Below are positions 16,790 through 24,334 of a DNA stretch of 64,000 nucleotides, one piece after another. Within the stretch, counting starts at the first letter, position 1. Each line of letters begins with the position of its first letter. Made by a program: the position numbers and the translations under genes. The DNA lies in the NCBI RefSeq assembly GCF_000305785.2, contig NC_018868.3, positions 1,164,001-1,228,000 on the forward strand, read 5' to 3'. This DNA is from Simiduia agarivorans SA1 = DSM 21679. GTDB lineage: Bacteria > Pseudomonadota > Gammaproteobacteria > Pseudomonadales > Cellvibrionaceae. The notes under the pieces were generated by a model. It saw only the letters and a program-made list of their open reading frames with translations, was not told where the DNA came from and did not search any database.

Positions 16790-17560
16790 ATGTCTGTCAC
16801 CATTCGCACACCTGACGAAATCGCCAAAATGCGTATTGCCGGCCGCATGGCCGCCGAGTGCCTGGAGCTGATCGAGCCCCATGTGGTACCGGGTGTCACC
16901 ACCGCGGAACTGGATCAGATCATCCACGACCACATCGTCAATGTGCAGAAAGCCATCCCCGCCTGCCTGGGTTACAAAGGCTTTCCCAAGTCCGTGTGCA
17001 CCTCGGTCAACGACGTGATCTGCCACGGCATCCCGTCCGAAAAGCAGACATTGAAAAAGGGCGACATCGTCAACATCGATGTCACCGTCATCTACGAAGG
17101 CTACTTTGGCGACACGTCCAAGATGTACCTGGTGGGCGACGTGCCGAACCACGCAGAGCGGCTGGTCCAGGTGACCCAGGAATGCCTGTACAAGGCCATC
17201 GAAATCGTCAAACCGGGCGCCCGGCTGGGCGACATCGGCGCCGTCATCCAGGCGCATGCAGAGGCCAACTACTATTCCGTGGTGCGCGAATACTGCGGAC
17301 ACGGGATCGGCGACGTTTTCCACGAGGATCCGCAGATCCTGCACTACGGCACCGCCGGCACCGGCATGGAAATCCGCGAAGGCATGTGTTTCACCATTGA
17401 ACCCATGATCAATGCCGGTAAAGCCGGCACTAAATTGCTGGGCGACGGCTGGACCGTTAAAACCAAAGACCGGCGTCTGTCCGCGCAATGGGAGCACACG
17501 CTGGCAGTCACCAGCAGCGGCGTTGAAGTACTCACTGCACGCAAGGAAGAACGCTTTTGA
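16790..17560 (+). CDS. map: Methionine aminopeptidase, type I
   Basis: Removes the initiator methionine from nascent proteins. The 256-residue enzyme carries the five metal ligands in order: two Asp (IVNIDVTVIYEG and GYFGDTSKM), His in CGHGIGDVFHE, Glu in FTIEPMINAG and Glu in QWEHTLAVT. It is divergent from rpsB, the frequent bacterial arrangement, and its stop overlaps the glnD start by one base. Confidence 0.97.
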   Translation: MSVTIRTPDEIAKMRIAGRMAAECLELIEPHVVPGVTTAELDQIIHDHIVNVQKAIPACLGYKGFPKSVCTSVNDVICHGIPSEKQTLKKGDIVNIDVTVIYEGYFGDTSKMYLVGDVPNHAERLVQVTQECLYKAIEIVKPGARLGDIGAVIQAHAEANYYSVVREYCGHGIGDVFHEDPQILHYGTAGTGMEIREGMCFTIEPMINAGKAGTKLLGDGWTVKTKDRRLSAQWEHTLAVTSSGVEVLTARKEERF

Positions 17561-20253
17561 TGCGCCCTTTTATCTCGGACGCTACCCCCTATTTCGACCG
17601 CACCCCGTTTTTTTTCGACCAGACGCTGTTCCGGCAGCGCCTGGCCGACGGCAAACCTATTCCCGCCTTCAAAGATGCACTCAATGCCGCCAAGGTTCAG
17701 TTCGATAGCCGGTTCAGGGAAGGTGAGGATATTCGCACACTGGTGTATGAGCGGGCCCACTTCATCGACTTTATCCTGCACTACGCCTGGCATCAGTTCG
17801 ACTGGGCCGAAGGCGCATGCCTGGTTGCCGTGGGCGGCTATGGCCGGGGCGAGCTGCACCCGGCATCCGACATTGATTTACTGCTGTTATTGGCCGAAGA
17901 AGACTCGCGACCGTTACTGCCCGCCATCGAAGGTTTTTTTACCTTCCTGTGGGACATTGGACTCGAGATCGGCCACAGCGTCCGCACCATTCCCCAATGC
18001 ATAGAAATTGCCCGCGACGACATCACTGTTGCCACCAACATCATGGAAAGCCGGGTATTGTTTGGCTACAGCGATCTGCGCGATCAACTCTTGGCGCACT
18101 CGGGGCCGGATCACATCTGGTCGGCCGACGCGTTCTTTGAGGCCAAGTGGCGTGAACAGCAGGAGCGCCACGCCAAATACGCCAACACCGCCAACAACCT
18201 CGAGCCCAATGTCAAAAACGCCCCCGGCGGTCTGCGCGATATCCAGATGATTTCCTGGGTCGCCAAACGCTACTTCAACGTGCGCACCATCAAACAGCTG
18301 GAAGGACGCGGTTTTTTTACCGAGGAAGAGTACGCCATCCTGCTTTCCGGTGAAGAGTTCCTGTGGCGCGTACGCTACGGCCTGCACATGCTGGCCGGGC
18401 GCGGCGAAGAACGCCTGCTGTTTGACCACCAGCGCGAACTGGCCACCTTGTTTGGCTACAAAGATACGCCCGAGCGGCTCGCAGTCGAACAGTTCATGCA
18501 TCGCTACTACCGGGTGGTGCAGGCCCTGCAAGAATTGAACGACGTCCTTTTGCAATTTTTGAGCGAAGCCATTCTGCAATCGGGCGCGCCACAAACACTG
18601 GAACCGATCAACGCCAACTTCCAGTTGCGCAACGGTTTTATCGAAGTGGCCTACACCAAAGTGTTTCTGGAAAATCCCAGCGCATTGCTGGAGATTTTTG
18701 TGGTCATGGGGCGCGACAACCGTATCCGTGGCGTGCGCGCGTCCACCATCCGCCTGATCCGCGAATCGCGCCACCTGATCGATGAACAATTCCGGCAAAA
18801 TCCCGCCAACGCCGAACTGTTCATGGAGCTTATGCGCTCGCCATATAGCCTGGTACGTCAACTCAAGCGCATGAAGCGGTACGGAATACTGGGCCGCTAC
18901 CTGCCGGAATTTGACAAAATTACCGGCCAGATGCAGCACGACCTGTTCCACATTTACACCGTGGATGAACACACCTTCAAAGTCATGACCAACATGCGCC
19001 GCTTCCGTCTGCCCGAAGCACAGGACACCTTCCCTGTTGCCGCGCACATAATGAAGCGACTGCCCAAACCCGAGCTGCTCTACATCGCCGGCCTCTATCA
19101 CGACATTGCAAAAGGACGCGGCGGCGACCACTCCATGCTGGGCAAGGTCGACGCCGAAGCCTTTTGTGAACGCCACGGCCTTTCACCGCGAGAAACCCGG
19201 TTAGTGGGCTGGTTGGTGGAAATGCACCTGTTGATGTCTGCCGTGTCGCAGAAGCAGGACATTTCCGACCCCGAAGTGATCCACAAATTCGCCGGCATCG
19301 TGGGCGATCAGCGCAGGCTCGATTACCTGTACCTGCTGACCGTCGCCGATATCAACGGCACCAACCCCGATCTCTGGACCACCTGGCGCGCGAGTCTGAT
19401 GCGCCAGCTTTATCTGGAAACCAAACGCGCACTCAGACGCGGGCTGGAAAACCCCATCGATCGCCACGACCTGATTGTGGAAACCCAGCAGGCCGCCATC
19501 CGCAAGCTTGCCGACAAACACTTCTCCGAGCAGCGGGTGCGGAGCTTGTGGGGCGACATGGGCGAAGATTATTTCCTGCGCGAGAGCCATCTGGATATCG
19601 CCTGGCACACGGAAGCCATTGCCTGCCACGGCAGCGATGAGCCCCTGATCCTGATTCGTCAGAGCCGGATTGCCGGCATGGAAGGCGCGACACAGATTTT
19701 TGTGCGCACCAAAGACCAGAACAACGTGTTTGCCGCCGCCGCCAACGCCCTGTCGGGCTTGCAACTGGACATCCAGGATGCCCGCATTTACAGCTCGCCC
19801 GACGGCTACACCATCGATACATTTTTCGTGCTCGATGAAAACGGCGAGCCCACCAGCCCCGATCGTTTCGATCTGATCCGCCGGGCGCTGCTGGACGAAC
19901 TGGCACTGGTCAACAGCTACCCGGAAATCATTTCCCGCCGCACGCCGCGCATGCTGAAACATTTTTCCATGCCATCGCGCACCAGACTCAGCAACGACCT
20001 GATTGCCGGTACCTCGGTACTGGAAGTCATCAGCCCGGACCGCCCCGGATTGCTGGCGGCGATTGGCCGGGTGTTCCTGCAGCACGGTATTCAACTGCAG
20101 AACGCAAAAATCGCCACCTTGGGTGAGCGGGTTGAAGATATCTTTTTTATTACTGACCACGACGGCAACCCACTGTCGGACCCGGCCCAATGTGAACAGT
20201 TGCAAGACAACATCAGAAAGGCGCTGGACGATATTGTCGGCAAAAAGCAGTAA
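17560..20253 (+). CDS. glnD: Bifunctional PII uridylyltransferase/uridylyl-removing enzyme
   Basis: GlnD senses glutamine and modifies PII proteins, setting nitrogen regulation. The 897-residue protein has the nucleotidyltransferase motif GGYGRGELHPASDIDLL (residues about 90-106), a GlnD linker region, the HD hydrolase domain with YHDIAKGRGGDHS, and two C-terminal ACT domains; the last shows ISPDRPGLLAAIGRVF and LGERVEDIFFITD. The ATG overlaps the map TGA; a TTG one codon upstream is less likely. It is followed by dapC. Confidence 0.97.
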   Translation: MRPFISDATPYFDRTPFFFDQTLFRQRLADGKPIPAFKDALNAAKVQFDSRFREGEDIRTLVYERAHFIDFILHYAWHQFDWAEGACLVAVGGYGRGELHPASDIDLLLLLAEEDSRPLLPAIEGFFTFLWDIGLEIGHSVRTIPQCIEIARDDITVATNIMESRVLFGYSDLRDQLLAHSGPDHIWSADAFFEAKWREQQERHAKYANTANNLEPNVKNAPGGLRDIQMISWVAKRYFNVRTIKQLEGRGFFTEEEYAILLSGEEFLWRVRYGLHMLAGRGEERLLFDHQRELATLFGYKDTPERLAVEQFMHRYYRVVQALQELNDVLLQFLSEAILQSGAPQTLEPINANFQLRNGFIEVAYTKVFLENPSALLEIFVVMGRDNRIRGVRASTIRLIRESRHLIDEQFRQNPANAELFMELMRSPYSLVRQLKRMKRYGILGRYLPEFDKITGQMQHDLFHIYTVDEHTFKVMTNMRRFRLPEAQDTFPVAAHIMKRLPKPELLYIAGLYHDIAKGRGGDHSMLGKVDAEAFCERHGLSPRETRLVGWLVEMHLLMSAVSQKQDISDPEVIHKFAGIVGDQRRLDYLYLLTVADINGTNPDLWTTWRASLMRQLYLETKRALRRGLENPIDRHDLIVETQQAAIRKLADKHFSEQRVRSLWGDMGEDYFLRESHLDIAWHTEAIACHGSDEPLILIRQSRIAGMEGATQIFVRTKDQNNVFAAAANALSGLQLDIQDARIYSSPDGYTIDTFFVLDENGEPTSPDRFDLIRRALLDELALVNSYPEIISRRTPRMLKHFSMPSRTRLSNDLIAGTSVLEVISPDRPGLLAAIGRVFLQHGIQLQNAKIATLGERVEDIFFITDHDGNPLSDPAQCEQLQDNIRKALDDIVGKKQ

Positions 20254-20297
20254 CGCCAACGGCCCATCGACCCGCGAAAAAAACAAGAGTCACATCC

Positions 20298-21491
20298 ATG
20301 AACCCTGATTTACAACAACTCCAAGCCTATCCATTCGAGCGCTTGGCAGCGCTCAAGCACGGGGTTACGCCCGCTGATTTGCCCCATATCGCACTCAGTA
20401 TCGGCGAGCCCAAACATCAGCCTCCCGGTTTTGTGCTGGAAACGCTGGTAAACAATCTGGACCGGCTCTCCAACTATCCGGCCACCAAGGGCCTGCCCGA
20501 ATTGCGCAGCGCTATTGCGCATTGGCTTAACCGGCGTTTTCAGCTTGGGCGCACCCCGGTGGACGCCGACACACAAGTGCTGCCCGTCAATGGCACCCGC
20601 GAGGCGCTGTTTGCGTTCGTTCAGGCAGTCACCGACCGCCGCAAACCCCGGCCGCTGATTGTCAGCCCCAACCCGTTTTATCAGATTTACGAAGGTGCCG
20701 CGTTTCTGGCCGGGGCGGACATTCACTTCCTCAATTGCGACAAACACAATGGCTATATACCGGACTACGACGCCGTGCCGGAGCAGGTATGGCGCGACTG
20801 CCAACTGCTGTTCGTCTGCTCTCCCGGCAATCCCACCGGCGCAGTGACCCCGGTTGAGACCATGAAAAAACTGATCGCTCTGGCAGACAAGTACGATTTC
20901 ATCATCGCCAGCGATGAGTGCTATTCAGAGCTTTATTTCGACACCCCGCCACCGGGGCTGCTCGAAGTGTGCAACGCGCTGGGACGGGACGACTTCCGTC
21001 GCTGCGTGGTGTTTCATTCCTTATCCAAGCGCTCCAACCTGCCCGGGTTACGCTCGGGTTTTGTGGCCGGCGATGCCGAGGTCCTGAAACCGTTTTTGCT
21101 GTACCGCACCTACCATGGCTGCGCCATGCCGGTGACCAGTCAACTGGCATCGATAGCCGCCTGGCAGGATGAGCAGCATGTACAGGAAAACCGCCGACTT
21201 TACCGGCAAAAATTTGATGCCGTATTGACCATCCTGGCGGGTTGCCTGGACGTGGCCTTGCCCGAAGCCAGCTTCTACTTGTGGCCGCGAGTGCAAGGCA
21301 GCGATACGGCGTTTGCCAAAGCATTATTCCAGGCGCAGAACGTGACCACGCTGCCAGGCACATTCATTGCGCGCGACACCCCCACCGGCAACCCCGGTGA
21401 ACACCATGTGCGACTGGCACTGGTGGCGGAACTGAGCGAATGTGAAGCAGCGGCTCAACGAATCAAAACGTTTGTAACTGCAGGCGCATGA
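20298..21491 (+). CDS. dapC: Succinyldiaminopimelate transaminase DapC
   Basis: A 397-residue class I/II PLP aminotransferase for the succinylase branch of lysine and diaminopimelate synthesis. Seen: PHIALSIGEPKHQPP, YPATKGLPELR, LFVCSPGNPTGAV, ASDECYSELYF and the PLP lysine in FHSLSKRSNLPGLRSG. The identification as DapC rather than a generic aminotransferase rests on its N-terminus and on lying between glnD and dapD, as in Pseudomonas. Its end overlaps nth by 4 bp. Confidence 0.9.
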   Translation: MNPDLQQLQAYPFERLAALKHGVTPADLPHIALSIGEPKHQPPGFVLETLVNNLDRLSNYPATKGLPELRSAIAHWLNRRFQLGRTPVDADTQVLPVNGTREALFAFVQAVTDRRKPRPLIVSPNPFYQIYEGAAFLAGADIHFLNCDKHNGYIPDYDAVPEQVWRDCQLLFVCSPGNPTGAVTPVETMKKLIALADKYDFIIASDECYSELYFDTPPPGLLEVCNALGRDDFRRCVVFHSLSKRSNLPGLRSGFVAGDAEVLKPFLLYRTYHGCAMPVTSQLASIAAWQDEQHVQENRRLYRQKFDAVLTILAGCLDVALPEASFYLWPRVQGSDTAFAKALFQAQNVTTLPGTFIARDTPTGNPGEHHVRLALVAELSECEAAAQRIKTFVTAGA

Positions 21492-22159
21492 CTTCCACAG
21501 CGAATCCGACTAAAGCCCAACGGGTAGAAAAAATTCTCCACGAGCTGGAGCGACTCTATCCCGAAACACCGGTGCCATTGGATCATAAAGACCCATACAC
21601 TCTTCTGGTCGCCGTACTGCTATCGGCCCAGTGCACCGACGAGCGGGTTAACAAAGTCACGCCTGCACTCTGGCAATTGGCTGACAACCCGTTCGACATG
21701 GCGCGGGTACCGGTAGAAAAAATACGCGAGGTGGTGCGCCCCTGCGGCCTGGCACCCAAAAAATCCCAAGCGATCAGCGACCTGTCAAAAATCCTGGTGG
21801 AAAAATATCAAGGCGAGGTTCCGCGCTCGCTCGATTTGCTGGAAGAGCTTCCCGGCGTGGGGCACAAAACGGCCAGTGTGGTTATTGCTCAGGCGTTCGG
21901 TGTGCCCGCCTTCCCGGTCGATACCCACATTCATCGCCTGGCGCAACGCTGGGGGCTGACGTCCGGCAAGAACGTGGTGCAAACTGAAAAAGACCTTAAG
22001 CGGCTATTCCCCGAGCAGCGCTGGAACAAGCTTCACTTGCAGATAATTTTCTACGGCCGGGAATACTGCACCGCGCGCGGATGCGATGGTACCGTCTGCC
22101 CGCTGTGCCGGTGGTGCTACCCCAACCGCAAACGGGCAAAGTTAACGAAGAAGCAGTAG
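21488..22159 (+). CDS. nth: Endonuclease III (DNA glycosylase/AP lyase) with atypical Fe-S cysteines
   Basis: A 223-residue base-excision repair enzyme for oxidised pyrimidines. It has the helix-hairpin-helix ELPGVGHKTASVV with the catalytic Lys and, 18 residues further on, VDTHIHRLAQR with the catalytic Asp. The C-terminal [4Fe-4S] region has cysteines at relative positions 0, 5, 10, 13 and 16. The canonical C-x6-C-x2-C-x5-C pattern gives 0, 7, 10 and 16, so one ligand is shifted and one Cys is extra. A basic tail follows. It overlaps dapC by 4 bp, so it is co-transcribed with an unrelated pathway gene. Confidence 0.95.
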   Translation: MTSTANPTKAQRVEKILHELERLYPETPVPLDHKDPYTLLVAVLLSAQCTDERVNKVTPALWQLADNPFDMARVPVEKIREVVRPCGLAPKKSQAISDLSKILVEKYQGEVPRSLDLLEELPGVGHKTASVVIAQAFGVPAFPVDTHIHRLAQRWGLTSGKNVVQTEKDLKRLFPEQRWNKLHLQIIFYGREYCTARGCDGTVCPLCRWCYPNRKRAKLTKKQ

Positions 22160-22184
22160 CGCGCGGACAGCAGACACGGGGAAC

Positions 22185-22640
22185 TCAAAAGCCACCGCTG
22201 ACGTCGCGAGACTCAAACAGGCTTTTGCGGGTGGGTTCACCGGTCGAAATTTCCCGGGTACCGGGTCTGGCGGGCGGTTCTGAAAACTTGGGCGCAAGGC
22301 TCATATCATCCGCGCACAAACCGGGTTGTAAAAAGCTCGGACGGTGGCGCCGGGCGAGCTCGCCGTCCAACTTGACCACCTGGGTTTTCTCTACCCGGCA
22401 GACCCCACCAATACCCTGTACGGCCCGGGCAAATGCCTTGGCCTGGGATTCCGACAAGCCGGATTTAAGCACCACCAGTCGACCGGAAAAAAAGCGTTGG
22501 GCTTGCCCCGGTTCGCGCAGCTTAAACAGCGCGATGAAGCGTTCGATGAGCTGCTTGCGGGCCACGCCATCGGCAGGCTGCCCCCAGAACACCACTTTGA
22601 AATGACCGCCGTTGGCGGCTTGGGTTGGTACTTGATTCAT
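22185..22640 (-). CDS. Uncharacterised small protein, ferredoxin-like fold suspected
   Basis: A 151-residue protein of unknown function. Residues about 13-85 (FKVVFWGQPADGV, IERFIALFKL, FFSGRLVVLKSGLSE, FARAVQGIGGVCRVE) resemble a small module found at the N-terminus of various proteobacterial membrane proteins, with a conserved FSG-x-VVLK-x-GL and GGVCR pattern. The C-terminal third is Pro/Ser-rich and probably disordered. The start is taken at the ATG 22640; a TTG 12 codons upstream is the alternative. It is convergent with nth. Codon use looks like its neighbours. No function is proposed. Confidence 0.7.
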   Translation of the reverse strand: MNQVPTQAANGGHFKVVFWGQPADGVARKQLIERFIALFKLREPGQAQRFFSGRLVVLKSGLSESQAKAFARAVQGIGGVCRVEKTQVVKLDGELARRHRPSFLQPGLCADDMSLAPKFSEPPARPGTREISTGEPTRKSLFESRDVSGGF

Positions 22641-22893
22641 ATCGCGATTGCCACGTCCTGTGTGCACCTTTAACAAATGAGAACACCGCAGATAAGTCTC
22701 CCCATTCCATGTGGGGGCTTTCTACGCACTCTTTTAGTGTATGTAAAGGATTTAGGCGCCATTAGACAATTTTGGTTTAACCATAGACCTGTTAACGATT
22801 TCTTTAGTGCATTTCGGTCTAAAACGCGCTTTATGCAGCCAGATTGCAAGTCTGGTATCCTTGCGGCCCTTTTTTCGCTGGCTGGGAGAAACC

Positions 22894-23232
22894 ATGGTCA
22901 CCCTGTACGGGATAAAGAATTGCGACACGGTAAAAAAAGCCCGTAAATGGCTGGAACAACACCAGGTCGAATACCGTTTTCACGATTTCCGCGCCGACGG
23001 CATCACGCTGCCGCAAATCCAGGCTTGGCACACTGAGTTGGGTGACGCGTTGATCAACCGGCGCTCTACCACCTGGAAGCAACTGACCGATGCCGAGCGC
23101 AGCCAGGCTGAGGCCCAGCCCGCCGGCCTGTTACTGGCAAACCCCACCCTGATTAAACGGCCATTACTGGATACCGGCACACAGCGTGTGTGCGGCTTCA
23201 AGGCCGACGAATACACCACAATATTTAAATAA
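22894..23232 (+). CDS. ArsC/Spx-family thioredoxin-fold protein (YffB-like)
   Basis: A 112-residue protein starting MVTLYGIKNCDTVKKARKWL, with the single-cysteine NCDTVKKA motif, a catalytic-Arg region LINRRSTTW and the ending NPTLIKRPLLD typical of the ArsC/Spx superfamily, YffB type. These proteins share the arsenate reductase fold, but YffB members are thought to act on glutathione rather than arsenate. GGGAGA precedes the ATG; upstream in-frame codons are not family-like. It lies 22 bp before dapD, an association seen in many gammaproteobacteria. Confidence 0.88.
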   Translation: MVTLYGIKNCDTVKKARKWLEQHQVEYRFHDFRADGITLPQIQAWHTELGDALINRRSTTWKQLTDAERSQAEAQPAGLLLANPTLIKRPLLDTGTQRVCGFKADEYTTIFK

Positions 23233-23254
23233 AACGCGCGTCACAGGAGTAAAC

Positions 23255-24274
23255 ATGTCTCTCTATGCAATCGGATTTGGTGTGGGCACACACAACCGTC
23301 AGGGCCAGTGGCTCGATGTCTTTTTCCCCACACCCCGGATTCAGCCCGCGGCAGCGTTATGCCAGGTATTGGTCGATGCCCTGGGCGGTACTGGCACGCG
23401 GGCGCTGGATGCCAGTAAAGCCAACGACCTGGCCGCTGCCCTGGCGCCACTGGATGCCGCCCTGGCTGAAACCCTGAAGACACTGAGCGAAAGCAAGCAA
23501 CCGCTGGTGGCCGTTCTGCTGGCCGAAAACAGCGCACCCGCCAGCGTGCCAGAGGCCTACCTGAAGTTGCATTTGCTGTCGCACCGATTGGTCAAGCCCC
23601 ACGGGACTGTGCTCGATGGCATTTTCGGCCTGCTACCCAATGTGGCCTGGACCAATGAGGGCGCTATCGATCTGGCGGAATTACCCGCTCGCCAATTGGC
23701 GGCGCGCGTAGCCGGCCGGACGCTGGAAGTTTCGTGCGTGGACAAGTTCCCGAAAATGACCAATTACGTTGTACCCTCCGGGGTCCGCATCGCCCACACG
23801 GCGCGCGTGCGACTCGGAGCCTACCTGGGAGAAGGCACCACCATCATGCACGAAGGCTTTGTGAATTTTAACGCCGGTACTGAAGGCCCGGGCATGATCG
23901 AGGGCAGGATTTCGGCAGGCGTGTTTGTCGGCAAAGGCTCTGATCTGGGGGGTGGTTGCTCCACCATGGGCACCCTGTCCGGTGGCGGCAATATTATTAT
24001 CTCGGTGGGCGATAACTGCCTCATCGGCGCCAATGCCGGCATCGGCATCCCACTCGGAAACCGCTGTACCGTTGAAGCGGGGCTGTACCTGACGGCAGGT
24101 TCTAAAGTGCGCCTGTTAGACGACAAAGGTGAGCTGGTGCGCGAGACCAAAGCGCGCGATCTGGCCAACCAGGACGACCTGCTGTTCCGCCGTAATTCAG
24201 TGACCGGTGCCATCGAGTGCAAAACCAATAAATCGGCGATTGCACTGAACGAAGCCCTGCACGCCAACAACTGA
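23255..24274 (+). CDS. dapD: 2,3,4,5-tetrahydrodipicolinate N-succinyltransferase (long form)
   Basis: DapD succinylates tetrahydrodipicolinate in lysine/diaminopimelate synthesis. The 339-residue protein is the longer, Pseudomonas-type DapD: an N-terminal domain, then hexapeptide repeats with VRLGAYLGEGTTIMHEGFVN, NFNAGTEGPGMIEGRISAG, DLGGGCSTMGTLSGGG and GANAGIGIPLGNRCTVEAG. AGGAGT precedes the ATG. With dapC upstream and dapE downstream (all plus strand) the succinylase branch is nearly complete here. Confidence 0.96.
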   Translation: MSLYAIGFGVGTHNRQGQWLDVFFPTPRIQPAAALCQVLVDALGGTGTRALDASKANDLAAALAPLDAALAETLKTLSESKQPLVAVLLAENSAPASVPEAYLKLHLLSHRLVKPHGTVLDGIFGLLPNVAWTNEGAIDLAELPARQLAARVAGRTLEVSCVDKFPKMTNYVVPSGVRIAHTARVRLGAYLGEGTTIMHEGFVNFNAGTEGPGMIEGRISAGVFVGKGSDLGGGCSTMGTLSGGGNIIISVGDNCLIGANAGIGIPLGNRCTVEAGLYLTAGSKVRLLDDKGELVRETKARDLANQDDLLFRRNSVTGAIECKTNKSAIALNEALHANN

Positions 24275-24285
24275 TAGCGTCCGAG

Positions 24286-24327
24286 CGCACAACCCGATGG
24301 GTCTTACATGGCCAACCGGGTTGTGCG
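24286..24327. terminator. Inverted repeat between convergent dapD and histidine kinase genes
   Basis: Perfect 11-bp arms (CGCACAACCCG / CGGGTTGTGCG) enclose a 20-base loop in the 60-bp gap between convergent genes. There is no T-run on either side, so intrinsic termination would be weak. A bidirectional hairpin or transcript-end stabiliser is likely. Confidence 0.45.
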
Positions 24328-24334
24328 ACAGGCT

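Noticed and set aside
16769..17497. A 242-codon minus-strand frame opposite map
   Set aside because: Lies wholly antisense to the clear methionine aminopeptidase and lacks any motif.
17914..19176. A 420-codon open frame on the minus strand opposite glnD
   Set aside because: Composition (Gly/Val/His/Gln-rich, no motifs) is that of a mirror frame of a GC-biased gene, and the plus-strand glnD is unambiguous.
22697..22720. CCCCA/TGGGG hairpin before the ArsC-like gene considered as a terminator
   Set aside because: Short stem with only a few scattered T after it, and no plus-strand gene ends just upstream.
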